DNA of 61,992 bases from Chloroflexota bacterium (GTDB taxonomy: Bacteria > Chloroflexota > Anaerolineae > JAAYZQ01). Shown here in pieces: positions 1 through 7,391 of this stretch. How positions within the stretch are numbered: position 1 is the stretch's first letter; every line of letters starts with the position of its first letter. The notes under the pieces are model-generated. The model did no database searches. It had not been told where the DNA came from and worked only from the letters and a program-made list of their open reading frames with translations. The stretch is from the NCBI GenBank assembly GCA_018606645.1, contig JAGVRI010000021.1:1-61992 (forward strand), read 5' to 3'. A program made the position numbers and the translations under genes.

Positions 1-111
1 GGGGCGACCGCGCCCCTCCTCCAGCCGGAGCCAAGTCCTGCGCCGGTCAACCGCCTAAAGGCTCCACTCCCCCGCCTGGAGTCGAGGCTTCAGCCGGAGA
101 CCCCGCACCCC
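1..111. repeat. Perfect inverted repeat at left end of window
   Basis: The first 111 bases are identical to the reverse complement of 61882-61992. They contain a copy of the dispersed family that pairs GGAGTCGAGGCTTCAGCCGG with a mirrored CCGCCTAAAGGCTCCACTCC arm. Beyond base 111 the two ends remain homologous but diverge. An exact repeat at both contig ends is what an assembler leaves when it stops at a repeat, so the ends may reflect assembly rather than a natural terminus. Confidence 0.85.
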
Positions 112-237
112 ACCCCCGCGCGCCGATCACCCCACCCCCGCACCCCCTCCCCGCCGGCGAGGAGGGGGCCGACGCCGTAGCAGGGCGACCGTCCTGGTCG
201 CCCTGCTGCCCCATTCGTTGACAGTCCGCTGCCCGAT

Positions 238-266
238 TTGACAAATAGCGAAAGATGGGGTAAAAT
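238..266 (+). promoter_or_regulatory. Sigma70-type promoter in CRISPR leader
   Basis: TTGACA (238-243), a 17-bp spacer and TAAAAT (261-266) point toward the array. The other leader has TTGACA-N17-TAGAAT at the matching place, although the 17-bp spacers differ in sequence. It lies about 420 bp from the first repeat, implying a long transcribed leader. Confidence 0.7.
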
Positions 267-302
267 GAAAATTGCGAATGACCCTGCACTTTACCAATCC
301 AG

Positions 303-349
303 TTATCCGAGCGACGCGGGAAGGGCTTCCCACCCCTTCTCGCTCGGGA
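303..349. promoter_or_regulatory. Outer dyad motif of CRISPR leader
   Basis: TTATCCGAGCGA at 303-314 is mirrored imperfectly by TCGCTCGGGA at 340-349. The same pair, with the same defect, occurs in the right leader at 61661-61707. It is either a protein-binding dyad or an RNA stem. Confidence 0.6.
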
Positions 350-526
350 AAAATGGCCCTGGATCGCCCGAACCAGACCGTTTGGACCCCGTCATCGGGC
401 CTGACAGGGGCGCAATCAGGCCGGATAAGAGGGCCGACGGGGCCGGATGCGGCGCTTCCGGAGGCGTTCCGGCCATCTTGGGTCCGGGAAAGGGGCGGAA
501 ACGGGCCGGAAACAGCCAGAAAACCG

Positions 527-603
527 CTTGACAAATCCCATTATCCGAGCGAGAGGCGGTTTGGAAGGCATTGTGGCTCGCTCGGATAACCAATAATGTC
601 AAG
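527..603. promoter_or_regulatory. Inner dyad motif of CRISPR leader
   Basis: TTATCCGAGCGAG (541-553) and CTCGCTCGGATAA (577-589) form a perfect 13-bp inverted repeat. It is nested inside a second inverted pair, CTTGACA (527-533) and TGTCAAG (597-603). Both layers are kept in the right leader at 61422-61470, with small changes only in the loop. Confidence 0.7.
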
Positions 604-687
604 TCAAGCGAGGTGAAAGTGGGAGAAAACGCTAGAAAATGGGTCAGCAACTGGTTCTTTCTTTCGTATAAGGTCAAGAAAGGACCA

Positions 688-2763
688 GTAGAAATCCCAC
701 TTAAGCCGTTCGCGGCATTGAAACCATCCGCGAGGGCAAGGGCGGCAAACCGCGCACCGTTCTGGTAGAAATCCCACTTAAGCCGTTCGCGGCATTGAAA
801 CAAGATACAACACGAACGGGTCCGGCAAGCCCTGGCTCGCCCTCGCGTAGAAATCCCACTTAAGCCGTTCGCGGCATTGAAACTTGTTGAGCGGGGGCTA
901 TTTGGAGACGGGGGAGCGGTACGATCCGGGTAGAAATCCCACTTAAGCCGTTCGCGGCATTGAAACATAGCCTGGGTTGAGGCTGGCTCGGACAGCGGCG
1001 CTAATAGCTGCCGGGTAGAAATCCCACTTAAGCCGTTCGCGGCATTGAAACCAGCAAAGGGCATCTCATGCCTTTCACAAAAAGCGTCAAGTAGAAATCC
1101 CACTTAAGCCGTTCGCGGCATTGAAACTCGTAGTTCTCGTTCTGCATCACGGATGTCTCTTCCATAGTACGTAGAAATCCCACTTAAGCCGTTCGCGGCA
1201 TTGAAACAAGCCCCCTGCAATGCAGGAAGCGGCCCTTCATGGCGTCGACGCACTTCGTAGAAATCCCACTTAAGCCGTTCGCGGCATTGAAACACTCATA
1301 CCCCGTGCGCGCTAGCGCCTGGATCATAGCCTTCCCCGTAGAAATCCCACTTAAGCCGTTCGCGGCATTGAAACACGACAGCGCCAGCGGCCAGTTCTAC
1401 GTCCAGGTATTAGAGACTGGTAGAAATCCCACTTAAGCCGTTCGCGGCATTGAAACTCATGTTTGCTGACATCCCCAAAGTATCGAATTGTCTGCCCCCG
1501 GTAGAAATCCCACTTAAGCCGTTCGCGGCATTGAAACCTGATCCGCCATGATGAGGTCGAGCACGGGAAGCTCGAACTCCTGTAGAAATCCCACTTAAGC
1601 CGTTCGCGGCATTGAAACCTGGATGCGCAGCCGCCGGGGTGCGACGAGACCGGCGGCTATGAGTAGAAATCCCACTTAAGCCGTTCGCGGCATTGAAACC
1701 TGTATTACACGATCAACAAGGGGGCAACCTGGACCCAGAAGGGTAGAAATCCCACTTAAGCCGTTCGCGGCATTGAAACAGGATAGTGCAGTTGTTCGTC
1801 GCGTAGGCCCGAACTGTGTGGACCTGGACATCAACGTAGAAATCCCACTTAAGCCGTTCGCGGCATTGAAACAAGAAGCAGGCCAAGGCAGTCCAGAACC
1901 AAGCGGAGGCAGTCCAGAGTAGAAATCCCACTTAAGCCGTTCGCGGCATTGAAACAAGCGCTCCAATACGGCTGTCTTACCAATGCCCGGTGGTCCCCAA
2001 AAGTAGAAATCCCACTTAAGCCGTTCGCGGCATTGAAACCGTCGGCATCCCCCAGCTCCACCAGCCCGCTGATCACATCCCAGGTAGAAATCCCACTTAA
2101 GCCGTTCGCGGCATTGAAACCATCAGCCAGCGCCACAGCGCATCGGCGGTCCGCCTGCCGACCAGAACGTAGAAATCCCACTTAAGCCGTTCGCGGCATT
2201 GAAACAATTTCCTGATAGAAGGCAACTGTATTGATCACATCTTGTAGAAATCCCACTTAAGCCGTTCGCGGCATTGAAACGAGAGCGATAGTCACCGTCG
2301 CTCCACTACTGGCATAGTAGAAATCCCACTTAAGCCGTTCGCGGCATTGAAACGTGCAAATGCTAGTTTCGATGTACGACTCGAACTCGCAGCCGCACCG
2401 GTAGAAATCCCACTTAAGCCGTTCGCGGCATTGAAACTATGTGCCGTTTACCAGAATCGTTTCCATCTGATCGGTTTGTAGAAATCCCACTTAAGCCGTT
2501 CGCGGCATTGAAACGTGGGCATACAATGCCCTCAAGCTCAATGGCTTTGGCCCAGAGGACTAGTAGAAATCCCACTTAAGCCGTTCGCGGCATTGAAACT
2601 AGATAGTAATCGCCAGCGGTATAGAGCAAGCTAATACAGTTGTTGGGTAGAAATCCCACTTAAGCCGTTCGCGGCATTGAAACGATGAGGACACGAGCCT
2701 CCGCGTCCCGGCATAGACTGCACATCGTAGAAATCCCACTTAAGCCGTTCGCGGCATTGAAAC
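688..2763 (+). CRISPR. CRISPR array 1: 26 repeats, 25 spacers
   Basis: The 37-bp repeat starts GTAGAAATCC and ends GGCATTGAAAC. All 26 copies looked identical by eye. Repeat starts are 688, 765, 847, 930, 1015, 1091, 1171, 1257, 1338, 1420, 1501, 1582, 1663, 1743, 1836, 1919, 2003, 2084, 2169, 2244, 2317, 2401, 2478, 2563, 2647 and 2727. Spacers run from 36 to 56 nt, unusually variable. The repeat contains GCCG-TTCG-CGGC, a stem-loop whose 3' edge lies exactly 8 nt before the repeat end, leaving an ATTGAAAC handle as expected for Cas6 processing in type I or III systems. Direction is set by this handle and by the conserved leader upstream. No cas gene lies in the window. Confidence 0.98.
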
Positions 2764-2927
2764 TTGGTGCTCGAGAAGGGCAAGCACCGCCTGACGTGTA
2801 GGGGCACGGCATGCCGTGCCCCTCCATGCATCATTGGCTGGGCGGGTCATGCACCCGCCCCTACGGCCGTTCGCGGCATGGGCTGGGCGGGTACATGACC
2901 CGCCCCTACGGTTCGCGGCATGGAAAC
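2764..2927 (+). repeat. Decayed CRISPR repeat invaded by REP elements
   Basis: A 34-nt spacer-like stretch (2764-2797) is followed by GTAG at 2798, exactly where the next repeat should begin. Two palindromes in inverted orientation then run to CTAC at 2861-2864. The repeat core GCCGTTCGCGGCAT resumes at 2866-2879, a further REP palindrome follows (2881-2909), and GTTCGCGGCATGGAAAC (2911-2927) matches the last 17 bases of the CRISPR repeat with one change. The layout reads as REP insertion into a CRISPR repeat. Confidence 0.8.
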
Positions 2928-2979
2928 GTTATCCCCGTCGGCAGAGTCAACCTCAGAACGATCAGCATCGGAGGTAAAC

Positions 2980-3240
2980 ATGTCAGCATTTGACGAATAC
3001 GAAGACTTCATCTGGGGTTCCGACGACTGGTACGAGGACCCATGGGAATTCGACGATGAGGACGACTACGAAGATGACGATGAGGATGAGGACGAGGATG
3101 ACGACGGATTCCTATGGGAACCCGACGATGACGAGCCTTTGCCAGAACTGGACTATGACGACATAGATTACGAGTATGTCAACTTCTTGTTGCTCAACAT
3201 CATCGGCGGGATCCTGGATGAGGCATCTGAGCCATTCTAA
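2980..3240 (+). CDS. Small, extremely acidic protein inside the CRISPR array
   Basis: This encodes 86 residues, more than half of them Asp or Glu, with a run of nearly uninterrupted D/E at about residues 25-42. Aromatic residues (W, Y, F) are scattered among the acids. The last 20 residues are a hydrophobic segment (NFLLLNIIGGIL). I chose ATG 2980 because GGAGG at 2970-2974 sits 5 nt upstream. An ATG at 2920 lies in the CRISPR-repeat remnant and has no such site. The TAA stop abuts the next CRISPR repeat at 3241, so the gene occupies the place of a spacer and runs in the array's direction. I do not recognise a family. Highly acidic small proteins can mimic DNA or bind basic proteins or metals, but nothing here proves any role. 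A chance frame is less likely given the ribosome-binding site and composition. Confidence 0.7.
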   Translation: MSAFDEYEDFIWGSDDWYEDPWEFDDEDDYEDDDEDEDEDDDGFLWEPDDDEPLPELDYDDIDYEYVNFLLLNIIGGILDEASEPF

Positions 3241-3277
3241 GTAGAAATCCCACTGAAGCCGTTCGCGGCATTGAAAC
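3241..3277 (+). CRISPR. Isolated distal CRISPR repeat
   Basis: This is a full 37-bp repeat with one substitution (CACTGAAG instead of CACTTAAG). It is separated from the main array by the REP-invaded repeat and the acidic gene. A mutated last repeat is typical of the leader-distal end. The GCCG-TTCG-CGGC stem is intact. Weaker half-repeats may follow near 3371-3386 and 3894-3914. Confidence 0.9.
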
Positions 3278-3914
3278 GACCACGAAAGTCGTGAAACGAC
3301 GCGAAACCACTGTACCGGCTTCTTGAACCCCATGGCCGGTTGGCCGCCCACTGACCTCTGAAAACTCATGGTTTTTCGGCATGGAACCGGCCACGCGCTC
3401 GTGCCTTTTACCGCCCCACCCCCACACCCCCTCCCCGCACGCGGGGAGGGGGCCGGGGGGTGGGGTCATCCGGTATGCGGGGAGGGGGCCGGGGGGGTGG
3501 GGTCATCCGGTATGCGGGGAGGGGGCCGTAGGGGCGACCGGCCCGGTCGCCCCGCGCCCCATTCTGGGCGGGTACATGACCCGCCCCTACCGCTGGGCGG
3601 GTACATGACCCGCCCCTACCGCCGGGACCATGACCCGCCCCTACCGCTGGGCGGGACCATGACCCACCCCTACCGCCGGGACCATGACCCGCCCCTACCG
3701 CCGGGCGGGACCATGACCTGCCCCTACCGCCGGGCGGGACCATGACCTGCCCCTACCGCCGGGCGGGACCATGACCCGCCCCTACCGCTGGGCGGGACCA
3801 TGACCCGCCCCTACCGCCGGGACCATGACCCGCCCCTACCGCTGGGCGGGACCATGACCCGCCCCTACCGCCGGGACCATGACCCGCCCCGACCGCCCTT
3901 CGCGGCAGGCAAAC
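3278..3914. repeat. REP cluster downstream of array 1
   Basis: There is no gene here. The stretch holds two or three copies of a C/G-rich hairpin (CCCCTCCCCGCACGCGGGGA type, 3420-3530), one GGGGCGACCGG/CCGGTCGCCCC palindrome (3532-3553) and about ten palindromes of the GGGCGGGTACATGACCCGCC class in close tandem (3566-3890). It ends with a CRISPR-like half repeat, TTCGCGGCAGGCAAAC (3899-3914). Confidence 0.85.
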
Positions 3915-3917
3915 TCA

Positions 3918-3947
3918 TTAGACAGCCCCCCGCTTTCGTGGTATAAT
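3918..3947 (+). promoter_or_regulatory. Promoter of the glycosyltransferase gene
   Basis: TTAGAC (3918-3923), an 18-bp spacer and TATAAT (3942-3947). The -10 box overlaps the first in-frame ATG (3946), which therefore cannot be the translation start. Confidence 0.65.
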
Positions 3948-3972
3948 GCCTCCCGTTGCCAGGCAGAACAGG

Positions 3973-4929
3973 ATGAACGCGACTCGGATGATCTCGTTCG
4001 TGATCCCGGTGCTCAATGAGCAGGACTCGCTGGAACCGCTCTATGAGGCGGTGACCCGCTCCGTCGAGTCCTTGGCCTCGGCCTACGAGATGATCTTCAT
4101 TGACGATGGCAGCACCGACCGGTCCATCGCCGTCTTGCAAGAGCTGTACGCCCGCGACCGGGAGCATGTCCGGGTCATCCAGTTCCGGCGCAATTTCGGC
4201 AAGACGGCCGCCCTGGCCGCCGGGTTTGCCCATGCCCGGGGCGAGGTGGTGGTCACCCTCGACGCCGATCTCCAGGACGATCCGGCGGAACTGCCCAAAC
4301 TGCTGGCGAAATTGGAGGAGGGATACGACCTGGTCGGCGCCTGGCGGGTGGACCGTCAGGACCCGATCTCGAAGCGGTGGCCTTCGCGGCTGGCCAATGC
4401 CACCGTCTCGGCGCTGACCGGCATCCGCCTCCACGATCTGAACTGCGGCTTCAAGGTCTACCGCCGCGAGGTGGTCCAGGACCTGAAGTTGTATGGCGAA
4501 CTGCATCGCTACATCCCGGTGCTGGCCCACTGGAAGGGGTACCGCATCGCCGAGGTGCCGGTGACCCATCACCCGCGCCGCTTTGGTCGCTCGAAATACG
4601 GCCTCCAGCGCCTGGTGCGCAGCTACATTGATTTCCTGAGCGTCTTGTTTCTGACCACCTACCTGAAGCGGCCAATGCACCTGTTTGGGACGCTGGGCAG
4701 CCTCTTTGCCCTGGTCGGCGCGGTGATCATGATCTACCTGGCCGCGTTGTGGGTCATTGAGGGGGGCATCGGCTGGCGCCCCCTCCTGTTCTTTGGCATC
4801 ACCGCGTTGGTGGTGGGCATTCAGTTGATCAGCGTCGGGCTGCTGGGCGAAATGCTGCGCCATACCACCTTTCGCGCCGACGAAGAATACTCGATCCGCC
4901 AGGTGTGGGATGATCACCAGGGCGGCTGA
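3973..4929 (+). CDS. Family 2 glycosyltransferase, polyprenyl-phosphate type (GtrB/DPM1-like)
   Basis: This is a 318-residue enzyme expected to move a sugar from a nucleotide donor to a polyprenyl phosphate at the membrane, supplying lipid-linked sugar to later enzymes. The GT-A core starts SFVIPVLNE. It has the donor-site DDGSTD near residues 44-49 and the metal-binding DAD at 97-99 followed by LQDDP. Two hydrophobic helices (about 236-262 and 275-297) give the C-terminal membrane anchor typical of GtrB/ArnC relatives. I start at ATG 3973 because ATG 3946 lies inside the -10 box; ATG 3988 is also possible. It is the first gene of a plus-strand surface-polysaccharide region and would serve the GT-C type transferases downstream, which use lipid-linked donors. 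The exact sugar cannot be told from sequence. Confidence 0.88.
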   Translation: MNATRMISFVIPVLNEQDSLEPLYEAVTRSVESLASAYEMIFIDDGSTDRSIAVLQELYARDREHVRVIQFRRNFGKTAALAAGFAHARGEVVVTLDADLQDDPAELPKLLAKLEEGYDLVGAWRVDRQDPISKRWPSRLANATVSALTGIRLHDLNCGFKVYRREVVQDLKLYGELHRYIPVLAHWKGYRIAEVPVTHHPRRFGRSKYGLQRLVRSYIDFLSVLFLTTYLKRPMHLFGTLGSLFALVGAVIMIYLAALWVIEGGIGWRPLLFFGITALVVGIQLISVGLLGEMLRHTTFRADEEYSIRQVWDDHQGG

Positions 4930-5060
4930 CGCCCGGGGAGGCGCCGGCCGGGAGGAAAATGCGCCCAACCTCACCCCTACCCCCTCACCCCCTTCCCCTC
5001 TCCGCCGGCGGAGAGGGGAAGGGGGCCGGGGGGATGAGGTGAGGTAAGATCGTGATTTTT
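4930..5060. repeat. Intergenic G/C-rich hairpin
   Basis: A CCCCTCTCCGCCGGCGGAGA hairpin with flanking C- and G-rich arms (about 4970-5040) fills the gap. A close relative occurs at 49750-49815, inside a reading frame. Confidence 0.7.
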
Positions 5061-5071
5061 AAGGAGATGCC

Positions 5072-6199
5072 ATGCCAGAACAAGTCTTGATTACCGGAGG
5101 AGCCGGGTTCATCGGCTCATTTCTGGCCGACGCGCTGCTCGAACGCGGCCATGCGGTGCGGGTGTATGACGCCCTGGTGCCGCAGGTCCACGGTCCGGAC
5201 CAGGCGGTGCCGGCCTATCTCAATCCAGAGGTGGAACTGGTGCGCGGCGACGTGCGCGACCGGGCCGGGTTGGAGAAGGCGCTGGAGGGGGTGGAGGTGG
5301 TGTTTCACCTGGCGGCGGCGGTCGGGGTCGGCCAGTCCATGTATCAGATCCAGTTCTATACCGAGGTCAATACCCTCGGCGGGGCGGTCCTGCTCGACCT
5401 GCTGGCCAACACCCGCCATCAGGTGCGCAAGGTGGTGGTCGCTTCCTCCATGTCGGTCTATGGCGAAGGAAAATACGAGTGCGCCGAATGCGGCGTCGTC
5501 TATCCCCGCTTGAGGAGCGAAGCCCAGCTCAAGCGCCGCGACTGGGAGATGAAATGCCCCCATTGCGGCCAGGAGGTGCGCCCCGTGCCCACCGATGAGG
5601 ACAAGCCGCTCTTCCCGACCTCCATCTATGCCATCACCAAGCGCGACCATGAGGAGATGTTCCTCCAGACCGGGATCGCCTATGGCATTCCGACGGTGGC
5701 CCTCCGCTTCTTTAACACCTACGGCCCGCGCCAGGCCCTTTCCAACCCCTACACCGGGGTGATGGCCATCTTTTCCGGCCGGCTCCTCAACCGCCAGCCG
5801 CCGGTCATCTATGAGGACGGTCGGCAGAGCCGTGATTTTATCCACGTCCGCGATGTGGTCCAGGGGCTGGTGCTGGCCATGGACCGGCCGGAGGCGGACT
5901 ATCAGGTGTTCAATCTGGGGACGGGGGTGCCGACCTCGGTGGCCGAGGTGGCGGAGATGCTCACCCAACGCCTGACCGATGGCGAGGTCCGGCCCCAGGT
6001 CCGCCATCAGTTCCGCGCCGGCGATATCCGCCACTGTTACGCCGATCTCACCCGGGCGCGGCGGCTGTTGGGCTTTGAGCCGCGCATCCCGCTGCAGGAG
6101 GGTCTGGAGGACCTCCTGGCCTGGGTGCGGGAGCAGACCGCCCTGGACCGTTTCCACCAGGCCGAGCGGGAACTGCAAGCCAAGTCGCTGGTGAGCTAA
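5072..6199 (+). CDS. NAD-dependent sugar epimerase/dehydratase with zinc ribbon (dTDP-rhamnose 4-epimerase-like)
   Basis: A 375-residue extended short-chain dehydrogenase acting on a nucleotide sugar. The N-terminal GGAGFIG binds NAD, the catalytic pair is Y186-xxx-K190 (YAITK), and SSMSVYG supplies the catalytic serine region. Between the Rossmann core and the YxxxK motif is an insertion with two CxxC pairs (C137/C140 and C162/C165), a likely zinc ribbon. The stretches QVHGP, GVGQSMY and PRQALSNPYTG resemble WbiB-type dTDP-L-rhamnose 4-epimerases as I remember them, so that is my preferred activity; UDP-glucose 4-epimerase is the more general alternative. AAGGAG at 5061-5066 supports ATG 5072. 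Only 7 bases separate its stop from the next glycosyltransferase, so it probably makes a donor for this operon. Confidence 0.85.
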   Translation: MPEQVLITGGAGFIGSFLADALLERGHAVRVYDALVPQVHGPDQAVPAYLNPEVELVRGDVRDRAGLEKALEGVEVVFHLAAAVGVGQSMYQIQFYTEVNTLGGAVLLDLLANTRHQVRKVVVASSMSVYGEGKYECAECGVVYPRLRSEAQLKRRDWEMKCPHCGQEVRPVPTDEDKPLFPTSIYAITKRDHEEMFLQTGIAYGIPTVALRFFNTYGPRQALSNPYTGVMAIFSGRLLNRQPPVIYEDGRQSRDFIHVRDVVQGLVLAMDRPEADYQVFNLGTGVPTSVAEVAEMLTQRLTDGEVRPQVRHQFRAGDIRHCYADLTRARRLLGFEPRIPLQEGLEDLLAWVREQTALDRFHQAERELQAKSLVS

Positions 6200-6206
6200 A
6201 GGGGAG

Positions 6207-7391
6207 ATGACGCGCCGCATCTTGATCCTGTCGCCGTGCGATCTCTTTCCGCCGGTGCACGGCAGCAGCACCGCCATCTATCACACCGTCCAGTGCCTGG
6301 CGGAACGGAACCAGGTCTTTGCCCTGCTGAGCAAGCTCTATTCCCAGCGCGGGGAGGTGGACCTGTTCAGTCCCAACCTGACCATCCGGTACGGCCCAGA
6401 GTCGCCGCTGGACCGGCTGGGCTACAAGGGTCTGCTGGTGAACCCGCTCTACTACGGGGCGGCCTGGCGAGCGGCGCGGGCCTTCCGGCCGGATGTCATC
6501 CAGGCCGAGTTGCTCTGGACCGCGCCCGTGGCCCTCTGGCTCCGGCGGCGGACCGGCGCGCCGGTGGTCCTGATGCAGGAGAATGTCGAGTACCAGAAGT
6601 TCGTGCGCTTTGGCATGACCAGCCCCTTCCTGAAGCTGATCAAATGGCTGGAAGGGTGGGCCTGTCGCGCCGCCGATCGGGTGGTGGCCCTGTCGGAGGT
6701 GGATCGGGAGGCGATGTGCGAGCTGTATCACCTCCCGCCCGACCATTTCCGTCTGATCCCGCACGGCGTGGACCCCCATCTGTTCGACTACCGGCCCGAC
6801 GGCGCGGCGATGGTCCGCGAGAAGCTGGCGCTGGATGAGGAGGCGCCGGTGCTGACCTTTGTCGGCAAGCTGGACTATTTGCCCAACGTCCGCGCCGTCG
6901 AGTTCATCGCCGAGCGGATCGCCCCCGCCATCTGGAGCCGCTACCCGAGCGCCCGGTTCGTGATCATCGGCCAGGGGGCGGAGGGGTTGGCCCGCTACCG
7001 TCGCGACGGGCTGATCTTCACCGGCTTTGTGGATGCGCGGGCCGGCCGCCGGCCCAATCTGAGCGACTATTTGTCCGCGTCCGATGTGGTGGTGGTGCCC
7101 CTCGATTCGGGCTCGGGCACGCGGCTCAAGATCGTGGAAGCGGCAGCCAATGCCCGGGCGGTGGTCTCGACCCGGATCGGGGCGGAGGGGCAGGATTTCG
7201 TGGACGGCGAGGAGATTTTGTTGACCGATGCGGTGGATGAGGCGTTCGTGGACGCCGTCCTCCGCCTGTTGGGCGACGCCGAACTGCGCGAGCGGCTGGG
7301 CCGCGCCGCCCGGCGCAAGGTGCTGGCGCAATATAGCTGGCAGGCGCAGGCGTACAAGATGGAACAGGTGTACCAGGAGCTGGGGGTATGA
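6207..7391 (+). CDS. Family 4 glycosyltransferase
   Basis: A 394-residue GT-B fold enzyme predicted to transfer a sugar in cytoplasmic assembly of a surface glycan. The N-terminal domain begins RRILILSPCDLFPPVHGSS, giving the acceptor-side glycine-rich entry. The C-terminal donor domain has VGKLDYLPNVRAVEF, a hallmark of one GT4 subgroup, and SGTRLKIVEA around residue 311 in place of the usual EX7E. GGGGAG just upstream supports ATG 6207. The stop overlaps the next start in ATGA, so the two glycosyltransferases are translationally coupled. Acceptor and donor sugars are unknown. Confidence 0.88.
   Translation: MTRRILILSPCDLFPPVHGSSTAIYHTVQCLAERNQVFALLSKLYSQRGEVDLFSPNLTIRYGPESPLDRLGYKGLLVNPLYYGAAWRAARAFRPDVIQAELLWTAPVALWLRRRTGAPVVLMQENVEYQKFVRFGMTSPFLKLIKWLEGWACRAADRVVALSEVDREAMCELYHLPPDHFRLIPHGVDPHLFDYRPDGAAMVREKLALDEEAPVLTFVGKLDYLPNVRAVEFIAERIAPAIWSRYPSARFVIIGQGAEGLARYRRDGLIFTGFVDARAGRRPNLSDYLSASDVVVVPLDSGSGTRLKIVEAAANARAVVSTRIGAEGQDFVDGEEILLTDAVDEAFVDAVLRLLGDAELRERLGRAARRKVLAQYSWQAQAYKMEQVYQELGV

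Larger units (their letters stand above)
112..687 (+). promoter_or_regulatory. CRISPR leader, left locus
   Basis: This AT-richer stretch directly precedes the first CRISPR repeat and is conserved, inverted, in front of the second array (61324-61880). By eye the last 110 bases before the repeats differ at only a few positions between the two loci, and the outer 300 bases are more divergent but clearly homologous. It holds a consensus-like promoter, two dyad motifs and an inverted repeat GGCCTGA/TCAGGCC near 399-424. No open reading frame is conserved between the two copies, so it is read as non-coding. Conservation next to the repeats and decay at the far end of the array fix this side as the leader. 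Confidence 0.85.

Noticed and set aside
303..2834. Many open frames across the left CRISPR array and its leader
   Set aside because: They translate repeats (NAANGLSGIST or RERLKWDFY again and again) and are artefacts of the array.
2920..2979. Longer start (ATG 2920) for the acidic protein
   Set aside because: It begins in a CRISPR-repeat remnant, has no ribosome-binding site, and the extension is compositionally unlike the rest.
3946..3972. ATG 3946 as start of the family 2 glycosyltransferase
   Set aside because: It is part of the TATAAT box of the gene's own promoter.
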